The notes under the pieces are model-generated. The model had not been told where the DNA came from. It did not search any database and saw only the letters and a list, made by a program, of their open reading frames with translations. From Aradus depressus (Eukaryota > Arthropoda > Insecta > Hemiptera > Aradidae), in contig OY759227.1 of assembly GCA_963662175.1 (NCBI GenBank), positions 4,558,501-4,622,500 of the forward strand: 64,000 bases of DNA, given 5' to 3'. The translations under genes and the position numbers were made by a program. Of the stretch, positions 36,236 through 48,764 are shown in pieces; position 1 is the stretch's first letter, and each line of letters starts with the position of its first letter.

Positions 36236-37553
36236 GGACTTTCTCGAATCTCTGATGTATTTCCAATCTACAAGTATACATCAAATTGCATTACTCCAGA
36301 ATAAAAGACAAAGGTGGTAAAGCTCATAGAACACTCATCGCCAGTAACGGCAGTCATTTCAAAATGTCAGTCAACCGAAATGTTGGTGAGTGCTGGGGTG
36401 TTCGATATCCTTATTTCGAACACAACTTGTAGATTTAGACTCATATTTTCTTGGGGGACTTTCTGGAATTATTAGTGTATTTCCGATCTACAAGTATAGA
36501 TCATATTGCATATCTCCTGAATAAAAGACAATGAGGTAAAGCTCATGGAACTCTTATCGCCAGTAACGACAGCCATTTCAAAATGTCAGTGAACCGAAAT
36601 GTTGGTGAGTGCTGCGGTGTTCGATATTCTTACTTCGAACATAACTTGTAGATTTAGCGTGATATTTTCTTGAGGGCTTTCTCGAATTTTTAATGTATTT
36701 CCGATCTACGAGTATACATCAAATTGCATTACTGCAGAATAAAAGACAAAGGTGGTAAAGCTGATGGAACACTTATCGCCAGTACCGGCAGTCATTTCAA
36801 AATGTCAGTCAACCGAAATGTTGGTGAGTGCTGGGGTGTTCGATATCCTTATTTCGAACACAACTTGTAGATTTAGCGTGATATTATCATGAGGGACTTT
36901 CTGGAATTATTAGTGTATTTCCGATATACAAGTATACATCAAATTGCATTACTCCAGAATAAAAGAGAAAGGTGGTAAAGCTCATGGAACACTTATCGCC
37001 AGTAACGGCAGCCATTTCAAAATGTCAGTAAACCGAAATGTTGGTGAGCGTTGGTGTGTTCGATATCCTTATTTCGAACACAACTTGTAGATTTAGAGTG
37101 TTATTTTCTTGAAGGACTTTCTCGAATCTTTAATGTATTTCCGATCTACAAGTATACATGAAATTGCATTACTCCAGAATAAAAGACAAAGGTGGTAAAG
37201 CTCATGGAACACTCATCGCCAGTAACGGCAGTCATTTCAAAATGTCAGTGAACCGAAATGTATGTGAGTGCTGGGGTGTTCGATATCCTTATTTCGAACA
37301 CAACTTGTAGATTTAGAGTGATATTTTCTTGAGGGACTTTCTCGAATCTTTAATGTATTTCCGATCTACAAGTATACGTCAAATTGCATTACTCCAGAAT
37401 TAGAGACAAAGGAGGTAAAGCTCATGGAACACTTATCGCCAGTAACGGTAGCCATTTCAAAATATCAGTGAACCGAAATGTTGGTGAGTGCTGGGGTGTT
37501 CGATATCCTTATTTCGAACACAACTTGTCGATTTAGTGTGATATTTTCTTGAG
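36236..37553. repeat. E-M-F-B-C-D block
   Basis: E 36236 (CTCATAGAACACTCATC, tail GACTCATATTTTCTTGGG), M 36456, F 36675, B 36894, C 37114, D 37334. The M-to-D part matches 31844-32941. The E is extra here, so either it was lost upstream by a 31624-to-M fusion or gained here. The whole block recurs at 41287-42604. Confidence 0.9.
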
Positions 37554-39090
37554 GGACTTTCTCGAATCTATGATGTATTTCCGATCTACAAGTATACGTC
37601 AAATTGCATTACTCCAGAATTAGAGACAAAGGAGGTAAAGCTCATGGAACACTTATCGCCAGTAACGGTAGCCATTTCAAAATATCAGTGAACCGAAATG
37701 TTGGTGAGTGCTGGGGTGTTCGATATCCTTATTTCGAACACAACTTGTAGATTTAGCGTGATATTTTCTTGAGGGACTTTCTCGAATCTATGATGTATTT
37801 CCGATCTACAAGTATACGTCAAATTGCATTACTCCAGAATAAAAGACAAAGGTGGTAAAGCTCATGGAACACTTATCGCCAGTACCGGCAGCCATTTCAA
37901 AATGTCACTGAACAGAAATGTATGTGAGTGCTGGGGTGTTCGATATCCTTATTTCGAACACAACTTGTAGATTTAGAGTGATATTTTCTTGAGGGACTTT
38001 CTGGAATTATTAGTGTATTTCCGATCTACAAGTATAGATCATATTGCATATCTATTGAAAAAAAGACAATGAGGTAAGGCTCATGGAACACTTATCGCCA
38101 GTAACGGCAGCCATTTCGAAATGTCAGTGAACCGAAATGTTGGTGTGTGCTGGGGTGTTCGATATCCTTATTTCGAACACAACTTGTAGATTTAGCGTGA
38201 TATTTTCTTGAGGGACTTTCTTGAATCTTTAATGTATTTCCGATCTACAAGTATACGTCAAATTGCATTACTCCAGAATTAGAGACAAAGGAGGTAAAGC
38301 TCATGGAACACTTATCGCCAGTAACGGCAGCCATTTCGAAATGTCAGTGAACCGAAATGTTGGTGTGTGCTGGGGTGTTCGATATCCTTATTTCGAACAC
38401 AACTTGTAGATTTAGCGTGATATTTTCTTGAGGGACTTTCTCGAATCTATGATGTATTTCCGATCTACAAGTATACGTCAAATTGCATTACTCCAGAATA
38501 AAAGACAAAGGTGGTAAAGCTCATGGAACACTTATCGCCAGTAACGGCAGCCATTTCAAAATGTCACTGAACAGAAATGTATGTGAGTGCTGGGGTGTTC
38601 GATATCCTTATTTCGAACACAACTTGTAGATTTAGCGTGATATTTTCATGAGGGACTTTCTGGAATTATTAGTGTATTTCCGATCTACAAGTATAGATCA
38701 TATTGCATATCTCCTGAATAAAAGACAATGAGGTAAAGCTCATGGAACACTTATCGCCAGTAACGACAGCCATTTCAAAATGTCAGTGAACCGAAATGTT
38801 GGTGAGTGCTGCGGTGTTCGATATTCTTATTTCGAACACAACTTGTAGATTTAGCGTGATATTTTCTTGAGGGCTTTCTCGAATTTTTAATGTATTTCCG
38901 ATCTTCGAGTATACATCAAATTGCATTACTGCAGAATAAAAGACAAAGGAGGTAAAGCTCATGGAACACTTATCGCCAGTAACGGTAGCCATTTCAAAAT
39001 ATCAGTGAACCGAAATGTTGGTGAGTGCTGGGGTGTTCGATATCCTTATTTCGAACACAACTTGTCGATTTAGTGTGATATTTTCTTGAG
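37554..39090. repeat. 7-mer higher-order repeat, copy 1 (1537 bp)
   Basis: Starts at 37554 (G start, D end), 37774 (G, GTACCGGC), 37994 (H), 38213 (D with TTTCTTGAATC and GGTGTGTGCTGG), 38433 (G), 38653 (M) and 38872 (F/D hybrid, GATCTTCGAG then AGGAGG and ACGGTAGCC). The series repeats at an offset of 1537. The private CTTGTCGATTTAGTG occurs just before 37554 and again just before 39091, so the exchange was between D at 37334 and F at 38872. Confidence 0.92.
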
Positions 39091-40627
39091 GGACTTTCTC
39101 GAATCTATGATGTATTTCCGATCTACAAGTATACGTCAAATTGCATTACTCCAGAATTAGAGACAAAGGAGGTAAAGCTCATGGAACACTTATCGCCAGT
39201 AACGGTAGCCATTTCAAAATATCAGTGAACCGAAATGTTGGTGAGTGCTGGGGTGTTCGATATCCTTATTTCGAACACAACTTGTAGATTTAGCGTGATA
39301 TTTTCTTGAGGGACTTTCTCGAATCTATGATGTATTTCCGATCTACAAGTATACGTCAAATTGCATTACTCCAGAATAAAAGACAAAGGTGGTAAAGCTC
39401 ATGGAACACTTATCGCCAGTACCGGCAGCCATTTCAAAATGTCACTGAACAGAAATGTATGTGAGTGCTGGGGTGTTCGATATCCTTATTTCGAACACAA
39501 CTTGTAGATTTAGAGTGATATTTTCTTGAGGGACTTTCTGGAATTATTAGTGTATTTCCGATCTACAAGTATAGATCATATTGCATATCTATTGAAAAAA
39601 AGACAATGAGGTAAGGCTCATGGAACACTTATCGCCAGTAACGGCAGCCATTTCGAAATGTCAGTGAACCGAAATGTTGGTGTGTGCTGGGGTGTTCGAT
39701 ATCCTTATTTCGAACACAACTTGTAGATTTAGCGTGATATTTTCTTGAGGGACTTTCTTGAATCTTTAATGTATTTCCGATCTACAAGTATACGTCAAAT
39801 TGCATTACTCCAGAATTAGAGACAAAGGAGGTAAAGCTCATGGAACACTTATCGCCAGTAACGGCAGCCATTTCGAAATGTCAGTGAACCGAAATGTTGG
39901 TGTGTGCTGGGGTGTTCGATATCCTTATTTCGAACACAACTTGTAGATTTAGCGTGATATTTTCTTGAGGGACTTTCTCGAATCTATGATGTATTTCCGA
40001 TCTACAAGTATACGTCAAATTGCATTACTCCAGAATAAAAGACAAAGGTGGTAAAGCTCATGGAACACTTATCGCCAGTAACGGCAGCCATTTCAAAATG
40101 TCACTGAACAGAAATGTATGTGAGTGCTGGGGTGTTCGATATCCTTATTTCGAACACAACTTGTAGATTTAGCGTGATATTTTCATGAGGGACTTTCTGG
40201 AATTATTAGTGTATTTCCGATCTACAAGTATAGATCATATTGCATATCTCCTGAATAAAAGACAATGAGGTAAAGCTCATGGAACACTTATCGCCAGTAA
40301 CGACAGCCATTTCAAAATGTCAGTGAACCGAAATGTTGGTGAGTGCTGCGGTGTTCGATATTCTTATTTCGAACACAACTTGTAGATTTAGCGTGATATT
40401 TTCTTGAGGGCTTTCTCGAATTTTTAATGTATTTCCGATCTTCGAGTATACATCAAATTGCATTACTGCAGAATAAAAGACAAAGGAGGTAAAGCTCATG
40501 GAACACTTATCGCCAGTAACGGTAGCCATTTCAAAATATCAGTGAACCGAAATGTTGGTGAGTGCTGGGGTGTTCGATATCCTTATTTCGAACACAACTT
40601 GTAGATTTAGCGTGATATTTTCTTGAG
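39091..40627. repeat. 7-mer higher-order repeat, copy 2 (1537 bp)
   Basis: Starts at 39091, 39311, 39531, 39750, 39970, 40190 and 40409, in the same order as copy 1. The final F/D hybrid has CTTGTAGATTTAGCG rather than the CTTGTCGATTTAGTG of copy 1, marking the downstream edge of the duplication. Confidence 0.92.
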
Positions 40628-43044
40628 GGACTTTCTCGAATCTATGATGTATTTCCGATCTACAAGTATACGTCAAATTGCATTACTCCAGAATAAAAGA
40701 CAAAGGTGGTAAAGCTCATGGAACACTTATCGCCAGTAACGGCAGCCATTTCAAAATGTCACTGAACAGAAATGTATGTGAGTGCTGGGGTGTTCGATAT
40801 CCTTATTTCGAACACAACTTGTAGATTTAGAGTGATATTTTCTTGAGGGACTTTCTGGAATTATTAGTGTATTTCCGATCTACAAGTATAGATCATATTG
40901 CATATCTATTGAAAAAAAGACAATGAGGTAAGGCTCATGGAACACTTATCGCCAGTAACGGCAGCCATTTCGAAATGTCAGTGAACCGAAATGTTGGTGA
41001 GTGCTGGGGTGTTCGATATCCTTATTTCGAACACAACTTGTAGATTTAGCGTGATATTTTCTTGAGGGACTTTCTCGAATCTATGATGTATTTCCGATCT
41101 ACAAGTATACGTCAAATTGCATTACTCCAGAATTAGAGACAAAGGAGGTAAAGCTCATGGAACACTTATCGCCAGTATCGGTAGCCATTTCAAAATATCA
41201 GTGAACCGAAAAGTTGGTGAGTGCTGGGGTGTTCGATATCCTTGTTTCGAACAAAACTTGTAGATTTAGAGTAATATTTTCTGGAGGGACTTTCTCGAAT
41301 CTCTGATGTATTTCCAATCTACAAGTATACATCAAATTGCATTACTCCAGAATAAAAGACAAAGGTGGTAAAGCTCATAGAACACTCATCGCCAGTAACG
41401 GCAGTCATTTCAAAATGTCAGTCAACCGAAATGTTGGTGAGTGCTGGGGTGTTCGATATCCTTATTCCGAACACAACTTGTAGATTTAGACTCATATTTT
41501 CTTGGGGGACTTTCTGGAATTATTAGTGTATTTCCGATCTACAAGTATAGATCATATTGCATATCTCCTGAATAAAAGACAATGAGGTAAAGCTCATGGA
41601 ACTCTTATCGCCAGTAACGACAGCCATTTCAAAATGTCAGTAAACCGAAATGTTGGTGAGTGCTGCGGTGTTCGATATTCTTACTTCGAACATAACTTGT
41701 AGATTTAGCGTGATATTTTTTTGAGGGCTTTCTCGAATTTTTAATGTATTTCCGATCTACGAGTATACATCAAATTGCATTACTGCAGAATAAAAGACAA
41801 AGGTGGTAAAGCTGATGGAACACTTATCGCCAGTACCGGCAGTCATTTCAAAATGTCAGTCAACCGAAATGTTGGTGAGTGCTGGGGTGTTCGATATCCT
41901 TATTTCGAACACAACTTGTAGATTTAGCGTGATATTATCATGAGGGACTTTCTGGAATTATTAGTGTATTTCCGATATACAAGTATACATCAAATTGCAT
42001 TACTCCAGAATAAAAGAGAAAGGTGGTAAAGCTCATGGAACACTTATCGCCAGTAACGGCAGCCATTTCAAAATGTCAGTAAACCGAAATGTTGGTGAGC
42101 GCTGGTGTGTTCGATATCCTTATTTCGAACACAACTTGTAGATTTAGAGTGTTATTTTCTTGAAGGACTTTCTCGAATCTTTAATGTATTTCCGATCTAC
42201 AAGTATACATGAAATTGCATTACTCCAGAATAAAAGACAAAGGTGGTAAAGCTCATGGAACACTCATCGCCAGTAACGGCAGTCATTTCAAAATGTCAGT
42301 GAACCGAAATGTATGTGAGTGCTGGGGTGTTCGATATCCTTATTTCGAACACAACTTGTAGATTTAGAGTGATATTTTCTTGAGGGACTTTCTCGAATCT
42401 TTAATGTATTTCCGATCTACAAGTATACGTCAAATTGCATTACTCCAGAATTAGAGACAAAGGAGGTAAAGCTCATGGAACACTTATCGCCAGTAACGGT
42501 AGCCATTTCAAAATATCAGTGAACCGAAATGTTGGTGAGTGCTGGGGTGTTCGATATCCTTATTTCGAACACAACTTGTAGATTTAGTGTGATATTTTCT
42601 TGAGGGACTTTCTCGAATCTATGATGTATTTCCGATCTACAAGTATACGTCAAATTGCATTACTCCAGAATTAGAGACAAAGGAGGTAAAGCTCATGGAA
42701 CACTTATCGCCAGTAACGGTAGCCATTTCAAAATATCAGTGAACCGAAATGTTGGTGAGTGCTGGGGTGTTCGATATCCTTATTTCGAACACAACTTGTA
42801 GATTTAGCGTGATATTTTCTTGAGGGACTTTCTCGAATCTTTAATGTATTTCCGATCTACAAGTATACGTCAAATTGCATTACTCCAGAATTAGAGACAA
42901 AGGAGGTAAAGCTCATGGAACACTTATCGCCAGTAACGGTAGCCATTTCAAAATATCAGTGAACCGAAATGTTGGTGAGTGCTGGGGTGTTCGATATCCT
43001 TATTTCGAACACAACTTGTAGATTTAGCGTGATATTTTCTTGAG
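40628..43044. repeat. G-H plus copy of 36016-37773 (5051 bp offset)
   Basis: G 40628, H 40848, then 41067 (GTATCGGTAGCC), E 41287 (CTCATAGAAC), M 41507, F 41726, B 41945, C 42165, D 42385 and 42605 repeat the order of 36016-37773 exactly 5051 bp downstream. A further D is at 42825. CTTATTCCGAAC in the E disrupts the otherwise universal TTTCGAAC arm. Confidence 0.9.
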
Positions 43045-43265
43045 GGACTTTCTGGAATTATTAGTGTATTTCCGATCTACAAGTATAGATCTATTATCTA
43101 TTATCTATTGAAAAAAAGACAATGAGGTAAGGCTCATGGAACACTTATCGCCAGTAACGGCAGCCATTTCGAAATGTCAGTGAACCGAAATGTTGGTGTG
43201 TGCTGGGGTGTTCGATATCCTTATTTCGAACACAACTTGTAGATTTAGCGTGATATTTTCTTGAG
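43045..43265. repeat. H monomer with a local ATCTATT triplication
   Basis: A normal H up to AGTATAG. Then three perfect copies of the 7-mer ATCTATT occupy 43089-43109, where other H monomers have CATATTGCATATC before the single CTATTG. Length is 221 instead of 219 bp. It is the only H of this kind in the window. Confidence 0.93.
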
Positions 43266-45023
43266 GGACTTTCTTGAATCTTTAATGTATTTCCGATCTA
43301 CAAGTATACGTCAAATTGCATTACTCCAGAATTAGAGACAAAGGAGGTAAAGCTCATGGAACACTTATCGCCAGAAACGGCAGTCATTTCAAAATGTCAG
43401 TCAACCGAAATGTTGGTGAGTGCTGGGGTGTTCGATATCCTTATTTCGAACACAACTTGTAGATTTAGCGTGATATTTTCATGAGGGACTTTCTGGAATT
43501 ATTAGTGTATTTCCGATATACAAGTATACATCAAATTGCATTACTCCAGAATAAAAGAGAAAGGTGGTAAAGCTCATGGAACACTTATCGCCAGTAACGG
43601 CAGCCATTTCAAAATGTCAGTGAACCGAAATGTTGGTGAGTGTTGGTGTGTTCGATATCCTTATTTCGAACACAACTTGTAGATTTAGAGTGTTATTTTC
43701 TTGAAGGACTTTCTCGAATCTTTAATGTATTTCCGATCTACAAGTATACGTCAAATTGCATTACTCCAGAATTAGAGACAAAGGAGGTAAAGCTCATGGA
43801 ACACTTATCGCCAGTAACGGTAGCCATTTCAAAATGTCAGTAAACCGAAAAGTTGGTGAGTGCTGGGGTGTTCGATATCCTTGTTTCGAACAAAACTTGT
43901 AGATTTAGAGTAATATTTTCTGGAGGGACTTTCTCGAATCTCTGATGTATTTCCAATCTACAAGTATACATCAAATTGCATTACTCCAGAATAAAAGACA
44001 AAGGTGGTAAAGCTCATGGAACACTCATCGCCAGTAACGGCAGTCATTTCAAAATGTCAGTCAACCGAAATGTTGGTGAGTGCTGGGGTGTTCGATATCC
44101 TTATTTCGAACACAACTTGTAGATTTAGACTCATATTCTCTTGAGGGACTTTCTGGAATTATTAGTGTATTTCCGATCTACAAGTATAGATCATATTGCA
44201 TATCTCCTGAATAAAAGACAATGAGGTAAAGCTCATGGAACACTTATCGCCAGTAACGACAGCCATTTCAAAATGTCAGTGAACCGAAATGTTGGTGAGT
44301 GCTGCGGTGTTCGATATTCTTATTTCGAACACAACTTGTAGATTTAGCGTGATATTTTCTTGAGGGCTTTCTCGAATTTTTAATGTATTTCCGATCTACG
44401 AGTATACATCAAATTGCATTACTGCAGAATAAAAGACAAAGGTGGTAAAGCTGATGGAACACTTATCGCCAGTACCGGCAGTCATTTCAGAATGTCAGTC
44501 AACCGAAATGTTGGTGAGTGCTGGGGTGTTCGATATCCTTATTTCGAACACAACTTGTAGATTTAGCGTGATATTTTCTTGAAGGACTTTCTCGAATCTT
44601 TAATGTATTTCCGATCTACATGTATACATGAAATTGCATTACTCCAGAATAAAAGACAAAGGTGGTAAAGCTCATGGAACACTCATCGCCAGTAACGGCA
44701 GTCATTTCAAAATGTCAGTGAACCGAAATGTATGTGAGTGCTGGGGTGTTCGATATCCTTATTTCGAACACAACTTGTAGATTTAGAGTGATATTTTCTT
44801 GAGGGACTTTCTCGAATCTATGATGTATTTCCGATCTACAAGTATACGTCAAATTGCATTACTCCAGAATAAAAGACAAAGGTGGTAAAGCTCATGGAAC
44901 ACTTATCGCCAGTAACGGCAGCCATTTCAAAATGTCACTGAACAGAAATGTATGTGAGTGCTGGGGTGTTCGATATCCTTATTTCGAACAAAACTTGTAG
45001 ATTTAGAGTGATATTTTCTTGAG
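43266..45023. repeat. Second type of 8-mer higher-order repeat, copy 1 (1758 bp)
   Basis: D/A 43266, B 43486, D 43706, E 43926, M 44146, F 44365, C 44584, G 44804. The unit repeats at 45024. Its length equals that of the left HOR because both hold six 220 bp and two 219 bp monomers, but the order differs. A 67-codon plus-strand frame (43640-43843) crosses the B-D boundary and recurs 1758 bp on. Confidence 0.92.
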
Positions 45024-46781
45024 GGACTTTCTTGAATCTTTAATGTATTTCCGATCTACAAGTATTCGTCAAATTGCATTACTCCAGAATTAGAGACAAA
45101 GGAGGTAAAGCTCATGGAACACTTATCGCCAGAAACGGCAGTCATTTCAAAATGTCAGTCAACCGAAATGTTGGTGAGTGCTGGGGTGTTCGATATCCTT
45201 ATTTCGAACACAACTTGTAGATTTAGCGTGATATTTTCATGAGGGACTTTCTGGAATTATTAGTGTATTTCCGATATACAAGTATACATCAAATTGCATT
45301 ACTCCAGAATAAAAGAGAAAGGTGGTAAAGCTCATGGAACACTTATCGCCAGTAACGGCAGCCATTTCAAAATGTCAGTGAACCGAAATGTTGGTGAGTG
45401 CTGGTGTGTTCGATATCCTTATTTCGAACACAACTTGTAGATTTAGAGTGTTATTTTCTTGAAGGACTTTCTCGAATCTTTAATGTATTTCCGATCTACA
45501 AGTATACGTCAAATTGCATTACTCCAGAATTAGAGACAAAGGAGGTAAAGCTCATGGAACACTTATCGCCAGTAACGGTAGCCATTTCAAAATGTCAGTA
45601 AACCGAAAAGTTGGTGAGTGCTGGGGTGTTCGATATCCTTGTTTCGAACAAAACTTGTAGATTTAGAGTAATATTTTCTGGAGGGACTTTCTCGAATCTC
45701 TGATGTATTTCCAATCTACAAGTATACATCAAATTGCATTACTCCAGAATAAAAGACAAAGGTGGTAAAGCTCATGGAACACTCATCGCCAGTAACGGCA
45801 GTCATTTCAAAATGTCAGTCAACCGAAATGTTGGTGAGTGCTGGGGTGTTCGATATCCTTATTTCGAACACAACTTGTAGATTTAGACTCATATTTTCTT
45901 GAGGGACTTTCTGGAATTATTAGTGTATTTCCGATCTACAAGTATAGATCATATTGCATATCTCCTGAATAAAAGACAATGAGGTAAAGCTCATGGAACA
46001 CTTATCGCCAGTAACGACAGCCATTTCAAAATGTCAGTGAACCGAAATGTTGGTGAGTGCTGCGGTGTTCGATATTCTTATTTCGAACACAACTTGTAGA
46101 TTTAGCGTGATATTTTCTTGAGGGCTTTCTCGAATTTTTAATGTATTTCCGATCTACGAGTATACATCAAATTGCATTACTGCAGAATAAAAGACAAAGG
46201 TGGTAAAGCTGATGGAACACTTATCGCCAGTACCGGCAGTCATTTCAAAATGTCAGTCAACTGAAATGTTGGTGAGTGCTGGGGTGTTCGATATCCTTAT
46301 TTCGAACACAACTTGTAGATTTAGCGTGATATTTTCATGAGGGACTTTCTGGAATTATTAGTGTATTTCCGATATACAAGTATACATCAAATTGCATTAC
46401 TCCAGAATAAAAGAGAAAGGTGGTAAAGCTCATGGAACACTTATCGCCAGTAACGGCAGCCATTTCAAAATATCAGTGAACCGAAATGTTGGTGAGTGCT
46501 GGGGTGTTCGATATCCTTATTTCGAACACAACTTGTAGATTTAGCGTGATATTTTCTTGAGGGACTTTCTCGAATCTATGATGTATTTCCGATCTACAAG
46601 TATACGTCAAATTGCATTACTCCAGAATAAAAGACAAAGGTGGTAAAGCTCATGGAACACTTATCGCCAGTAACGGCAGCCATTTCAAAATGTCACTGAA
46701 CAGAAATGTATGTGAGTGCTGGGGTGTTCGATATCCTTATTTCGAACACAACTTGTAGATTCAGAGTGATATTTTCTTGAG
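45024..46781. repeat. Second type of 8-mer higher-order repeat, copy 2 (1758 bp)
   Basis: D/A 45024 (AGTATTCGTC), B 45244, D 45464, E 45684, M 45904, F 46123, then a B/D hybrid at 46342 where copy 1 has C, and G 46562. The first six monomers match copy 1 closely. The TTTCTTGAATC variant opens both copies. Confidence 0.91.
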
Positions 46782-48764
46782 GGACTTTCTGGAATTATTA
46801 GTGTATTTCCGATATACAAGTATAGATCATAATGCATATCTCCTGAAATAAAAGACAGAGGTGCTACAGCTCATGGATCAATTATCGCCAGTAACGGCAG
46901 CCATTTCGAAATGTCAGTGAACCGAAATGTTGGTGAGTGCTGGGGTGTTCGATATCCTTATTTCGAACACAACTTGTAGATTTAGCGTGATATTTTCATG
47001 AGGGACTTCCTGGAATTATTATTGTATTTCCGATATACAAGTATAGATCATAATGCATATCTCCTGAAATAAAAGACAGAGGTGCTACAGCTCATGGAAC
47101 ACTTATCGCCAGAAACGGCAGTCATTTCAAAATGTCAGTCAACCGGAATGTTGGTGAGTGCTGGGGTGTTCGATATCCTTATTTCGAACACAACTTGTAG
47201 ATTTAGCGTGATATTTTCATGAGGGACTTTCTCGAATCTTTAATGTATTTCCGATCTACAAGTATACATGAAATTGCATTACTCCAGAATAAAAGAGAAA
47301 GGTGGTAAAGCTCATGGAACACTTATCGCCAGTAACGGCAGCCATTTCAAAATGTCAGTGAACCGAAATGTTGGTGAGTGCTGGTGTGTTCGATATCCTT
47401 ATTTCGAACACAACTTGTAGATTTAGAGTGTTATTTTCTTGAAGGACTTTCTCGAATCTTTAATGTATTTCCGATCTACAGGTATACATGAAATTGCATT
47501 ACTCCAGAATAAAAGACAAAGGTGGTAAAGCTCATGGAACACTCATCGCCAGTAACGGCAGCCATTTCGAAATGTCAGTGAACCGAAATGTTGGTGAGTG
47601 CTGGGGTGTTCGATATCCTTATTTCGAACACAACTTGTAGATTTAGCGTGATATTTTCATGAGGGACTTTCTGGAATTATTAGTGTATTTCCGATATATA
47701 AGTATAGATCATAATGCATATCTCCTGAAATAAAAGACAGAGGTGCTACAGCTCATGGATCAATTATCGCCAGTAACGGCAGCCAATTCAAAATGTCAGT
47801 GAACCTAAATGTTGGTGAGTGCTGGGGTTGTGCGATATCCTTATTTCGAACACAACTTGTAGATTTAGAGTGATATTTCCTTGAGGGACTTTCTGGAATT
47901 ATTAGTGTATTTCCGATCTACAAGTATACATCAACATGCATTACTCCAGAATAAAAGACAAAGGTGGTAAAGCTCATGGAACACTTATCGCCAGTAACGG
48001 CAGCCATTTCAAAATGTCAGTGAACCGAAATGTTGGTGAGTACTGGTGTGTTCGATATCCTTATTTCGAACCCAACTTGTAGATTTAGAGTGTAATTTTC
48101 TTGAAGGACTTTCTCTAATCTTTAATGTATTTCCGATCTACAAGTATACATCAAATTGCATTACTCCAGAATAAAAGACAAAGGTGGTAAAGCTTATGGA
48201 ACACTTATCGCCAGAAACGGTAGCCATTTCAAAATATCAGTGAACCGAAAAGTTGATGAGTGCTGGGGTGTTCGATATCCTTATTTCGAACACAACTTGT
48301 AGATTTAGAGTGATATTTTCTTGAGGGACTTTCTCGAATCGTTAATGTATTTCCAATCTAAAAGTATACATCAAATTGCATTACTCCAGAATAAAAGACA
48401 AAAGTGGTAAAGCTCAAGGAACACTTATCGCCAGTAACGGCAGTCATTTCAAAATGTCAGTCAACCGAAATGTTGGTGAGTGCTGGGGTGTTCGGTATCC
48501 TTATTTCGAACACAACTTGTGGATTTAGAGTGATGTTTTCTTGAGGGACTTTCTGGAATTATTAGTGTATTTCCGATCTACAAGTATAGATCATATTGCA
48601 TATCTCCTGAATAAAAGACAATGAGGTAAAGCTCATGGAACACTGATCGCCAGTAACGACAGCCATTTCAAAATGTCAGTGAACCGAAATGTTGGTGAGT
48701 GCTGCGGTGTTCGATATCCTTATTTCGAAAACAACTTGTAGATTTAGCGTGATATTTTCTTGAG
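46782..48764. repeat. K-rich block collinear with 20196-23053
   Basis: K 46782, K/A 47003, C/B 47224, C-like 47444, K 47664 (222 bp, an extra T in GGGGTTGTGCG), L 47886, N 48106 (TTTCTCTAATC, GCTTATGG), 48326 (GAATCGTTAATG, CCAATCTAAAAG) and M 48546. The run from 47664 to 48764 follows 21954-23053 monomer by monomer, about 25.7 kb away, including the rare GAGTACTGG, GAACCCAAC and CTCTAATC variants. Confidence 0.9.
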
